From contig NZ_JAGPWC010000033.1 in NCBI RefSeq assembly GCF_018119405.1, positions 1 to 51,407 on the forward strand: 51,407 bases of DNA, in the 5' to 3' direction. Of this stretch, positions 24,818 to 33,669 are shown piece after piece. The position numbers and the translations under genes are program-made. The notes beneath the pieces were generated by a model. The model ran no database searches. It was not told where the DNA came from and saw nothing but the letters and a program-made list of their open reading frames with translations. Origin of the DNA: Massilia sp. ST3 (GTDB taxonomy: Bacteria > Pseudomonadota > Gammaproteobacteria > Burkholderiales > Burkholderiaceae_D). Within the stretch, counting starts at the first letter, position 1; every line of letters begins with the position of its first letter.

Positions 24818-24930
24818 CGTAGGGTGGACGGGTTCCCCGTCCACGCGGTGATAGTCGGCAGCAAGATCATCCGGCCCGATATCGGAGCCGGTAACGATCA
24901 CGCGTGGACGGGAGACCCGCCCACCCTACG
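24818..24930 (+). repeat. Dispersed double-hairpin element, copy C
   Basis: The best-preserved copy: the outer ends CGTAGGGTGGACGGG and CCCACCCTACG are inverted, and each end also folds on itself (GTGGACGG/CCGTCCAC on the left). The core resembles copy B inverted. It lies between the convergent dioxygenase and ABC transporter genes. Confidence 0.85.
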
Positions 24931-24945
24931 TGCGCCAACAAATAC

Positions 24946-26808
24946 CTAACCGGCCGCCGCCAGGCTCGCCGCGAGCGGCGCCGGCGCAGAGGCCGGGCTG
25001 GCGCTGCGCGCCGGGCCGGCCGGCCGGTCGAAATCGAAGCCGGCGGCCTCGTGCACCTCCCAGGCGCCCTCGCCCCGCAGGTGCAGCACATGGGTATGGT
25101 GGCGCAGCACCGCCGGGCGGTGGGCGATGCTGACCAGGGTCGTGCCGCTGGCGCGCAGGCGCGCATACAGCGAGGCTTCGTTGGCGCTGTCGAGCGCGCT
25201 GGTCGCTTCGTCCAGGATCACGATGCCCGGCGCGTGCACCAGCACGCGGGCGAAGGCCAGGCGCTGCTGCTCGCCCACCGACAGCAGCTTTTCCCAGTCC
25301 TGCACGGCGTCGAGGCCGCCGACTCGTTCGGCCAGCAGCGGCAGGTGCACCTGCTCCAGGATCGCCAGCAGCTGTTCGTCGCTCAGGTCGGAACTTGCGC
25401 TTGGGTAGATTAGCTGGCTGCGCAAGGAGCCGGACTGCAGGTAGGGCTGCTGGGGCAGGAAGAAGAACTGTTCCAGCGGCGGGCGCTGGATCACGCCGCT
25501 GCCGCTATGCCACAGCCCCGCGATCGCGCGCAGCAGCGAACTCTTGCCGCAGCCGCTGTCGCCGGTGATGAGCAGCGCATCGCCCGGCTCGAGCACCAGG
25601 CTCAGCTCCTTGATCAGCACGCGCTCGGATTGCGGCGGATGCAGGGTCAGCGCTTCCAGCGCCAGGTGGTGGCCCGGACGGGTCTCGATGCGCGGCTGGA
25701 CCGCAGGCTTGCCGTCGTCCGCGGCCGCAGCGTCGGGCAGCACCAGCTTGGACAAGGCCTGCAGGCGCCCGATGCCCGCCACGAAGCGGCTCAGGCTCTC
25801 GAAATTGTCGACGATGACGCCCACCGCGGCGAGCACCGCGGTGAAGGCGCCGCCGGCCTGGATCGCCCGCCCCACCTCCAGCTCGCCCGACAGCACGCCC
25901 TGGGCCAGGATCACGCTCGGCAGCACCAGGGTGAGCTGGCTGAAGGTGCGCTGGAACAGGTTGAGCGAGCGCTGCTTCCGGATCAGCTTGGCGAAATTCT
26001 GGATCACCACGTCGAACTTGCTGTCGATGTGGGCGCGCTCCTGGGCCTCGCCGCGGTAGAAGGCGATCGATTCGGCGTTCTCGCGCAGGCGCATCAGGCT
26101 GAAGCGGAAATCCGCCTCGCGCCGCAGCTGCCAGAAATTCAGCTGGATCAGCGGATTGCCGAACACCCACAGGGCCACCACCGTGCCCACCAGCGCGTAC
26201 ACGGCCAGCACGCCGACCAGCACGTGCGAGATCGACCACAGCACGGCGCTGAAGGCCACCAGCTGCATGATCGAGCCCAGGAAGATCAGCAGGAAGTGGA
26301 TCGACCTGCCCGTGAAGGTATTGATGTCCTCGCTGATGCGCTGGTCAGGGTTGTCGATCTCGCTGTCCGCGCGCAGCGCGTAGTACTTGCGCCCCGCCAG
26401 GTAGCCGTCGAGGAAGCGGCCGGTGAGCCAGCGCCGCCACTTGTTGGCGAACAGGTCGCGCATGTAGTAGTAGAAGGCGTAGGTCGGCACCGCGAAGGCC
26501 AGGATGAGCAGGCAGGTGCGCACCGAGTTCCAGAAGCGCTCGCCGTCCTTGCCGGCCAGGGCCGAGGTCATCTCACCGGCCTGGTTGTTCAGCATGACCG
26601 CCAGCTTGGTCTCGATCAGCATCAGCACGACCAGGAGCAGCAGCAGGCTCCAGGCGGTCTTTCTCTCGTCCTGCAGCCAATACGGCTTGGCCACGTTCAC
26701 GAATTGCTTCCAGGCAGCAAGCGACAAGGGAGTCCAGCGTCGCTTTTCGGGTGAGGCCGAGGCCTCCTTGGCCGCGGCGCCGGCCGTGGCGGAGATGGGC
26801 GTGGTCAT
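24946..26808 (-). CDS. SbmA/BacA-like ABC transporter, fused permease and ATPase
   Basis: A 620-residue half-transporter of the COG4178 type, whose members move peptides, bleomycin or cobalamin. The N-terminal membrane domain has helices from about residue 52 to 345; YYYMRDLFANKWRRWLT and DNPDQRISEDINTFT are family landmarks. The ATPase domain has Walker A GDSGCGKSS, signature LSVGEQQR, Walker B GIVILDEATSALD and His switch SIAHRP. A low-complexity Ala/Pro/Ser tail of about 30 residues ends the protein. Substrate cannot be told. Confidence 0.92.
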   Translation of the reverse strand: MTTPISATAGAAAKEASASPEKRRWTPLSLAAWKQFVNVAKPYWLQDERKTAWSLLLLLVVLMLIETKLAVMLNNQAGEMTSALAGKDGERFWNSVRTCLLILAFAVPTYAFYYYMRDLFANKWRRWLTGRFLDGYLAGRKYYALRADSEIDNPDQRISEDINTFTGRSIHFLLIFLGSIMQLVAFSAVLWSISHVLVGVLAVYALVGTVVALWVFGNPLIQLNFWQLRREADFRFSLMRLRENAESIAFYRGEAQERAHIDSKFDVVIQNFAKLIRKQRSLNLFQRTFSQLTLVLPSVILAQGVLSGELEVGRAIQAGGAFTAVLAAVGVIVDNFESLSRFVAGIGRLQALSKLVLPDAAAADDGKPAVQPRIETRPGHHLALEALTLHPPQSERVLIKELSLVLEPGDALLITGDSGCGKSSLLRAIAGLWHSGSGVIQRPPLEQFFFLPQQPYLQSGSLRSQLIYPSASSDLSDEQLLAILEQVHLPLLAERVGGLDAVQDWEKLLSVGEQQRLAFARVLVHAPGIVILDEATSALDSANEASLYARLRASGTTLVSIAHRPAVLRHHTHVLHLRGEGAWEVHEAAGFDFDRPAGPARSASPASAPAPLAASLAAAG

Positions 26809-26955
26809 GGTTCGCTCGTTGTCGGTCAGTGTTGGCGCAACCCGTGTCGACGGGTCACACCCCCAGCATAGGACCGGACAGGAGGCGGTTCAGTGCGGAA
26901 ACGGACATAGGACAGCAGTCCGCCGCAGGACGGGGCCGCCCTGGCCCCTGGAACA

Positions 26956-27903
26956 TCAGGTGCCGCGCTTGCCGCGCGCCGCCAGTTCGGCCTTTTCGGC
27001 CGCCTTTTCCGCCGCGATGCGGGCCTTCTCGGCCATCTCGGCCTCGTGGCGCGCCAGGCTGGCGGCGCGGGTTTCAGGGGTCTCGAGGCTGATGCGGCCC
27101 AGGGCGCCGCTGCGGTAATCCTGCAGCAGCATGTGCGAGGCTTTTTCGTAGTCGAGCTCGCCGCCGCGCACGCGGTAGCCGCGGCGCGTCGCCACGCCTT
27201 CGATCACGTCCACGCCGTCCATGCCCTCGGTCTTGAAGCCGTAGCGCGCCGACAGCAGGTGCGGGTAGCGCTCCAGCAGCACGCCGGCCAGGAATTCGGC
27301 CACTTCCTCTTCGATCAGGGCGTTCGAGCCGATCGCGTGGCTGGCGGCCAGCATCAGGCCGTCGCTCGCCATGGCGATCTTCGGCCACAGCATGCCGGGG
27401 GTATCAACCAGCACGGTGTGCTTGTCGAGGTAGAGGCGCTGCTGGGTCTTGGTCACGGCCGGCTCGTCGCCCACCTTGGCCACGCGTTTTTTGAGCAGCG
27501 CATTCATCAGGGTCGACTTGCCCACGTTCGGAATGCCCATGATCATGATGCGCAGCGGCTTGGTCGGCACGCCGCGGTGCGGCGCCAGGCTCAGGCACAG
27601 CCCCGGAATGCGCGCCACGTCGGCCGGCTTCTTGGTGGTCATCGGGTAGGCGGTCACGCCTTCCTGTGCATCGTAGAAGGCCTTCCAGGCGGCGGTGGCG
27701 GCGGGGTCGGCCAGGTCGATCTTGTTCAGGACCTTCAGGCAGGGACGCTGGCGGAACTTGCGGATCTCCTCGACCAGCGGGTTGCGGCTAGCCTCGGGCA
27801 GGCGCGCGTCCAGGACTTCGACCACGATGTCGACGTTCTCCATCTGCTCGGCCGCTTCCTTCTTGGCCGCATTCATGTGCCCCGGGAACCATTGTATCGA
27901 CAT
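26956..27903 (-). CDS. rbgA: Ribosome biogenesis GTPase RbgA/YlqF
   Basis: A 315-residue circularly permuted GTPase acting in late assembly of the large ribosomal subunit. The G motifs are in permuted order: G4 NKIDLAD, then G1 GIPNVGKST, then G3 DTPG. The N-terminal IQWFPGHMNAAKK is the RbgA signature. The last ~45 residues are a charged Ala/Lys/Glu helix. Start at 27903. Nothing links it functionally to its neighbours. Confidence 0.93.
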   Translation of the reverse strand: MSIQWFPGHMNAAKKEAAEQMENVDIVVEVLDARLPEASRNPLVEEIRKFRQRPCLKVLNKIDLADPAATAAWKAFYDAQEGVTAYPMTTKKPADVARIPGLCLSLAPHRGVPTKPLRIMIMGIPNVGKSTLMNALLKKRVAKVGDEPAVTKTQQRLYLDKHTVLVDTPGMLWPKIAMASDGLMLAASHAIGSNALIEEEVAEFLAGVLLERYPHLLSARYGFKTEGMDGVDVIEGVATRRGYRVRGGELDYEKASHMLLQDYRSGALGRISLETPETRAASLARHEAEMAEKARIAAEKAAEKAELAARGKRGT

Positions 27904-28060
27904 GCTCGTGCTCTCTTTATCTTTCGTTCAAGGCGTTATTTTACGCTGGCCCCCGCCCTCCCAACCATAGCGGTGTTGCTTATTGATGCGTTGCAACGCA
28001 ATTGAAACAATTGGCGCGCACACTTTCCGCTGGCCGAAAGAGCCCGAAGAGGAGAGAAAG

Positions 28061-28177
28061 ATGAAAACGAGACAACTCGACAGGCGCTCGCTGATGAGCT
28101 GGTTCTGGTGCGCCATGCTGTGGGGCGCGATCGGCGCGGCCGTGCTGGCCGATAAACTGCCGCTGCTGCCAAGCTAG
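28061..28177 (+). CDS. 38-residue membrane peptide
   Basis: ATG at 28061 is preceded by GAGGAGAG at proper spacing. The product has a basic N-terminus (MKTRQLDRRS) and one hydrophobic helix (LMSWFWCAMLWGAIGAAVLA) and then ends, so a single-pass inner-membrane peptide is likely. It is divergent from rbgA and convergent with the gene at 28201. Family unknown. Confidence 0.6.
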   Translation: MKTRQLDRRSLMSWFWCAMLWGAIGAAVLADKLPLLPS

Positions 28178-28200
28178 AAGGCACGGCAACAGCGGCTTTC

Positions 28201-29439
28201 CTACTTGCCCGGCTGGGCGCAGGCGCTGCGCGGTAGCGGCTGGCCCGGATCGAAGGCGGCCAGGCGGGCGCGCGCCGCGTTCCTGTCCTTGCCGTACTCG
28301 GCCAGGTAACGGCTCCTTTCCTCGCTCTGCCACTCGGCATCCGAGAAACCCTTGGCCGACCCCGTCTTGCTGGCGTAGACCTTGCCTTCCAGGCGGGGCA
28401 GCAGCAGCCGGTCCGGATCGAGGTTCTCGCGCAGCAGGTAGCCGTCGACGTCGCGCAGCACCAGCGGCAGCTGAGGGGCGCCGTCGGTCAGCAGCTTGCC
28501 GAACACGCTCAGCTTCACGTCCTGCGGCCCCGGCCCCAGCTCCTCGTTGAAGGTCGCCAGCGCGAAGGGCTTGCCGCGCGCATCGTCGACCCGCCCCGTG
28601 ACCACGTAGCGGCCGGCCTGGCGCACGTCCAGGCCCAGGTGGAAGACCAGCGAGCCGTTCTCGCTGGCCTCGCGCACCTTGCCGGTCCAAGCCGCCGGCA
28701 GGCTGGGGGTGTAGATCACGTCGAACAGGGCGAAGCCGCTGCGTCCGCCCGCGCTGTAGCGCACCTCGGTGCGGATGGTGCCGTGGAAGCCCGCCAGCCC
28801 GGTCTGGGCCGGCGCCAGCACGCCCGCGAAGGCGCCGTCGTTCGCGACCGGGTCGGCGCCGCCGCCGTCGTCCGCGAAGGGCAGGCTGACCTGGGCCGTG
28901 GGCCGGCTGGCGCCATAGGTCATGCCCTGGGCCAGCGCGCGCGTCACCACCAGCGGCACCGGCTGCCCCTTGGCGTCGACCGCGCGCAGCGAAAAGGCCA
29001 CCGTCTCGCCCGCGGCCAGGTAGACGCGCGACTGCGAGGTCTGGAGCAGCACCGTGTCGCTGCTGCCACCACCCTGGGTGCGCATCGGGTTCATCTCCGT
29101 CACCGGCTGGTTCGGATAGAGCTGGTCCGGGTTGCGCGCGGCCGGCTGCGATTCGTGCGGGTACTTGCTGCCCTCGAGGTAGCTGCAATAGGCCTGGTCA
29201 GTCTCGCGAACCTGTTCGGCCAGCACGCGCCGCCTTTCCTCGCGCCCGTCCGGGACCGGCAGCCCGGCCTCCCGCGGGAGGGCGCCGAGGAATTGCGGAC
29301 CGCCCGCCGGCGGCGGCGCCGCCGCGACGGTGCGGGGAGCGCCCTCGCCGCCGCGCGCCAGGTAGAGCGCGGCGGCGAGCACCGCGAGGCCCAGTCCGAT
29401 GGACCAGGCAAGGCGGCTATTGTCTTCCTTGGCAGGCAC
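28201..29439 (-). CDS. Membrane-anchored protein paired with a secreted hydrolase-like protein
   Basis: A 412-residue protein starting at GTG 29439, two bases after the upstream gene's stop. One N-terminal transmembrane helix (about residues 10-28) is followed by a Pro/Ala/Gly-rich linker and a large, probably beta-rich periplasmic part (VAFSLRAVDAKGQPVPLVV, AGRYVVTGRVDDARGKPFAL). The C-terminal helix is charged. Juxtaposition with the secreted hydrolase-like gene suggests a partner, chaperone or immunity-like role, which is inference. No lipase-foldase motif was found. Confidence 0.72.
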   Translation of the reverse strand: MPAKEDNSRLAWSIGLGLAVLAAALYLARGGEGAPRTVAAAPPPAGGPQFLGALPREAGLPVPDGREERRRVLAEQVRETDQAYCSYLEGSKYPHESQPAARNPDQLYPNQPVTEMNPMRTQGGGSSDTVLLQTSQSRVYLAAGETVAFSLRAVDAKGQPVPLVVTRALAQGMTYGASRPTAQVSLPFADDGGGADPVANDGAFAGVLAPAQTGLAGFHGTIRTEVRYSAGGRSGFALFDVIYTPSLPAAWTGKVREASENGSLVFHLGLDVRQAGRYVVTGRVDDARGKPFALATFNEELGPGPQDVKLSVFGKLLTDGAPQLPLVLRDVDGYLLRENLDPDRLLLPRLEGKVYASKTGSAKGFSDAEWQSEERSRYLAEYGKDRNAARARLAAFDPGQPLPRSACAQPGK

Positions 29440-29441
29440 GC

Positions 29442-30317
29442 TCAGTAGGCGCTGTTGACGACCGCGCTGCGCACGACGCCCACGATGCCGGCCCAGTTGC
29501 CGCTGGCGTAGTGGTTATACGCCTCGTTGTCGTCTCGGAAGGCCACCGAGTGGTAGCTCCACTTGGCGCTGCCGCCCTCGTTGGCGGCGCTGCCCAGGGT
29601 CAGGTCGTTGCACCACCAGTCGCTCGGGTTGCAGTAGGAACCGCCCGAGCTGCCGGCTACGCCGCCCGTGCTGTGGTAGGACACCGCCTCGTCGTCCTGG
29701 CCCGGCAGGATGCCGGAGTAGGCCGTGCCCTTGGCTCCGGCATACATGTGGAACCAGACGTTGCGGGTGGTGTTGTGGTTGTACATGGCGCGCGCGGTGG
29801 TGGTCTTCAGGTCCTGCACCAGCGGTTCTGAGGTGGTCCAGGAACCGGCATCGGACAGTTCCGAGCCGCCGCCCGCGCCGGACGCGGCGCGCACCCACTT
29901 GATGTTCCAGCCGGTCTGGGTGCCGCCGTCGGAATTGCCGCACACGCCGCTGGAGTTGGGGGCGGCGTTCTTCTTGTAGCGCGCCGAGCCGCCGAAGTTG
30001 GCCAGGGTATAGCCCATCATCAGGTCGCCGGCGCTGTGGGTGGCGACGTAGCACCAGTTGGCGCCGGTGCAGAAGCAGTCGAGGGCGTCGCGGATCTTCC
30101 CGCTCTGGGAAGAAATGCTGCTGCGGCCGTCCCAGTTGACGGCCTTCTTGTTGACCCCGGCCGCGGTGCTGGCGGGTCCCCAATAGGTGAAGTCGTTGTA
30201 GTTGCCGATCTGGCCGCCACCCGTGCGGCCGTTGATCCAGAGGGTGTAGTTGGTGGCGGAAGCAAAGCCGGAAATCAAAAGCAGGCACAGCGCACACAGC
30301 ATGCGGAATTGTCTCAC
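29442..30317 (-). CDS. Secreted alpha/beta hydrolase-like protein
   Basis: A ~291-residue protein. The start is GTG at 30317, which has AAGGAG six bases upstream; no start further upstream has such a site. A signal peptide (MLCALCLLLISGFASA) precedes the mature part. ATHSAGDLMMGY resembles a nucleophile elbow (Ser in H-S-A-G), INGRTGGG could form the oxyanion loop, and GQDDEAVSYHS and NEAYNHYASG could provide the acid and His of a triad. Several Cys could form disulfides. Catalytic assignment is tentative. It is driven by a near-consensus promoter at 30383-30411. Confidence 0.7.
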   Translation of the reverse strand: MRQFRMLCALCLLLISGFASATNYTLWINGRTGGGQIGNYNDFTYWGPASTAAGVNKKAVNWDGRSSISSQSGKIRDALDCFCTGANWCYVATHSAGDLMMGYTLANFGGSARYKKNAAPNSSGVCGNSDGGTQTGWNIKWVRAASGAGGGSELSDAGSWTTSEPLVQDLKTTTARAMYNHNTTRNVWFHMYAGAKGTAYSGILPGQDDEAVSYHSTGGVAGSSGGSYCNPSDWWCNDLTLGSAANEGGSAKWSYHSVAFRDDNEAYNHYASGNWAGIVGVVRSAVVNSAY

Positions 30318-30382
30318 TGTCTTCTCCTTGATTATGGTTTGCGCCGGAGTTTCCGGCGGGCCGTTTTTTACGGCCGAGATCG

Positions 30383-30411
30383 ACTGTATTACTGACATAT
30401 GTACATGTCAA
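30383..30411 (-). promoter_or_regulatory. Near-consensus sigma-70 promoter with upstream A-tracts
   Basis: On the minus strand, TTGACA (30411-30406) and TACAGT (30388-30383) are 17 bp apart. The -35 and spacer include the imperfect dyad TGACAT...ATGTCA, a possible operator. Upstream (about 30425-30475), A-tracts on this strand look like an UP element. In the 5' leader, GGCCGT and ACGGCC form a hairpin around an A-run. The hydrolase-like gene starts at 30317. Confidence 0.65.
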
Positions 30412-30492
30412 AGGGAACACTCGTGCTTTTTTGAAGTGTTGTTTATTTGGTTTTTTTGATTTTTTTTGGGTGGAAGTTTGCGCTAGATAGTT

Positions 30493-30610
30493 GCTACGAA
30501 CTTAGGTTGCGGCCTGCGCCGGAACGACGGTCTTTAGGCTAATGGGAGAACATCTTCTACCACTGCTCTACGTTCCGTCATTCCGGCGAAGGCCGGAATC
30601 CAAGTTCGAT
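30493..30610. repeat. REP-like inverted pair, locus 1
   Basis: A degenerate reverse-orientation unit (about 30493-30530) faces a forward unit at 30576-30608, CGTCATTCCGGCGAAGGCCG continuing to ATCCAAGTTC. Each unit folds as a short GC hairpin. This pair, the promoter and A-tracts fill the 303-bp gap 30318-30620. Confidence 0.6.
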
Positions 30611-30620
30611 GCGCACCAGC

Positions 30621-31553
30621 TTATTCGAGCTCGGCCAGCACCTTGAGATGGGCGACCACGCTCCTCCCCAGCGCCGACAACTCGTACCCTCCCTCCAGGC
30701 AGCTGACGATCCGCCCCTGCGCATACTGCTTCGCCACCGCCATCACCTGCCGCGTGATCCACGCGTAATCCGCCTCCACCAGACCGATCCCGCCCATGTC
30801 GTCGTCGCGGTGGCCGTCGAAGCCGGCCGAGATGAAGATCATTTGCGGCCGGTGCGCGTGCAGGGCCGGCAGCCACTGGTCCTGGACCAGCTGGCGCACC
30901 GCCTCGCCGTCGCAGCGCGCCGGCACCGGCACGTTGACCTGGGTGGCCGTGATCGGCTCCGGATCGCTGTAGGGATAAAAGGGATGCTGGAAGAAGCTCA
31001 CCATCAGCACCCGCGGGTCCTTGCGGAAGGCATCGGCCGTGCCGTTGCCGTGGTGGACGTCGAAATCGACGATGGCCACCCGCTCCAGCCCGTGCGCTTC
31101 CATCGCATGGCGCGCCGCGATGGCGACGTTGTTGAACAGGCAGAAGCCCATCGGCTCGGTGGGCGTGGCGTGGTGGCCCGGGGGGCGCACCGAGCAGAAG
31201 GCGTTGTCGATGCTGCCGGCGATGACGGCGTCGGTGGCCGCCACCGCGGCCCCGGCCGCGCGCAGCGCCGCCTGGTAGCTATAGTGGCAAAGCGAGGTGT
31301 CGCCGTCCAGCGGATAGTAGTCGCCCGGCGTGGCCGGCACGTGGTCGCGCACCAGCGCCAGCGCGCCCGGCGTGTGGTTGCGCAGGATGGCGGCCGGGTC
31401 GGCCAGCGGCGCGCTGCGCTGCTCGATCAGGCCGTCCAGGCGCGCCAGGATCAGCTGGTCGTCGATCGCCTGCAGGCGCGACGGCGACTCGGGATGCCAG
31501 CTGCCCATCTCGTGGCGCAGGCAGTCCGGGTGGCTGTAAATTGCTGTGCTCAT
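30621..31553 (-). CDS. Histone-deacetylase-family amidohydrolase
   Basis: A 310-residue zinc enzyme of the arginase/deacetylase fold; bacterial members deacetylate small substrates such as acetylpolyamines. The active-site pieces are visible: SVRPPGHHATP (paired His), VDFDVHHGNGT (zinc Asp and His) and ISAGFDGHRDDD (second zinc Asp), plus the Gly-rich CLEGGYELSAL near the C-terminus. ATG at 31553 gives the canonical start; earlier codons encode unconserved residues. It is divergent from the moxR operon. Confidence 0.92.
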   Translation of the reverse strand: MSTAIYSHPDCLRHEMGSWHPESPSRLQAIDDQLILARLDGLIEQRSAPLADPAAILRNHTPGALALVRDHVPATPGDYYPLDGDTSLCHYSYQAALRAAGAAVAATDAVIAGSIDNAFCSVRPPGHHATPTEPMGFCLFNNVAIAARHAMEAHGLERVAIVDFDVHHGNGTADAFRKDPRVLMVSFFQHPFYPYSDPEPITATQVNVPVPARCDGEAVRQLVQDQWLPALHAHRPQMIFISAGFDGHRDDDMGGIGLVEADYAWITRQVMAVAKQYAQGRIVSCLEGGYELSALGRSVVAHLKVLAELE

Positions 31554-31741
31554 AGTGCTTCGTCTTTCGCCAGTGCTCATCCATGCACACCCGCGCCGCC
31601 GTTCTCGCATAGAATCGATGCGACGGCTTGTTGCTGTCGGAGTACAAGGCTTGCCGATGGCGCTAATCTACCATGCCGGCGGCCCGCCCCGCACGCGGGC
31701 CGCCACCGACGAACGATCAACGAGCACTCCCGATAAGCCCT

Positions 31742-32661
<920 letters not shown>

Positions 32662-32662
<1 letters not shown>

Positions 32663-33669
32663 TGCACCCGATGGCGAAGGCGCAGGGATTGCGGGGCTGG
32701 CTGCGGCGCGCCACCGGCGCCTGGCTGCCGCGCAAGGGCCGCTTCGATACCGGCGAGGTGCTGCTCTCGCAGCGCCGCGTCTTCATCCTGCCCAGCAAGG
32801 CCGGCCTGGGCTTCGCGGCCCTGGCGCTGATCCTCCTGATCGGCTCCGTCAACTACACCCTGGGCCTGGGCTTCGCCCTGACCTTCCTGGCCGTGTCCTG
32901 CGCGCTGGTCGACATGGTGGCCACCTACCGCAACCTGGCCCAGCTGCGCCTGCGGCAGGGCCGCGTGGCGCCCGTGTTCGCGGGCCAGGAAGCCCAGTTC
33001 GAGCTGGCGATCGCGAACCGCACGCGCCTGGCGCGCTACGCCATCCGCGCCGATTTTTCCGACGTGCCCGAGCCGCGCCACGTGACCGACGTGGCGACCG
33101 GCGCCCAGGCCAGCGTGGTGCTGGCGATCCCGACCACGGCGCGCGGCTGGCTGTCGCCACCGCGCGTGAAGCTCTCCACCCGCTTCCCGCTCGGCCTCTT
33201 CCACGCCTGGAGCTACTGGCGGCCGGGCACCCGTGCCCTCGTCTATCCGCGTCCCGAGGATGGGGCACCCGGCCTGCCGCTGGTGGGCAACAGCGGCAGC
33301 CAGGTGCGCGCCGCCGGCAGCGACGACTTCGCCGGCGTGCGCAGCTACCAGGCCGGCGACTCGCCGCGCCAGCTGGCCTGGCGCCAGATCGCCCGCCTCG
33401 ACCCGGCCCTGGGCGGCCAGCTGGTCACCAAGCATTTCGAGGGCGGCGAGGGCAGCGACCTGGTGCTCGACTTCGACGCCCTGCCGGTCAGCCTGGGCCT
33501 GGAACTGCGCCTGTCGCGCATGGCGCGCTGGGTGCTGGACGCCGAGCAGCGCGCCATGCCCTACGCCTTCCGCCTGGGCGCGCTGCGCTACGAGCCGGCG
33601 CTGGGCGCGGCCCACCAGGCGGCCTGCCTGCGCGCCCTCGCCCTGCATGGCAGCGGAGAGCCGGCATGA
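32662..33669 (+). CDS. DUF58 domain membrane protein
   Basis: A 335-residue protein with two adjacent transmembrane helices (about residues 47-85, GLGFAALALILLIGSVNYTL region) followed by a soluble part. The DUF58 signature is clear: SDDFAGVRSYQAGDSPRQLAW followed by RQIAR. It overlaps moxR by one base and tgpA by four. Proteins of this type are MoxR partners in cell-envelope gene clusters; the exact biochemical role is not known. Confidence 0.9.

Noticed and set aside
7967..24930. Insertion sequences
   Set aside because: The three repeated elements are only about 110-130 bp and encode no transposase.
28201..29439. Lipase-specific foldase (Lif)
   Set aside because: The anchor-linker-domain layout and hydrolase neighbour fit, but the RxxFDY foldase motif is absent and the domain looks beta-rich, whereas Lif is helical.
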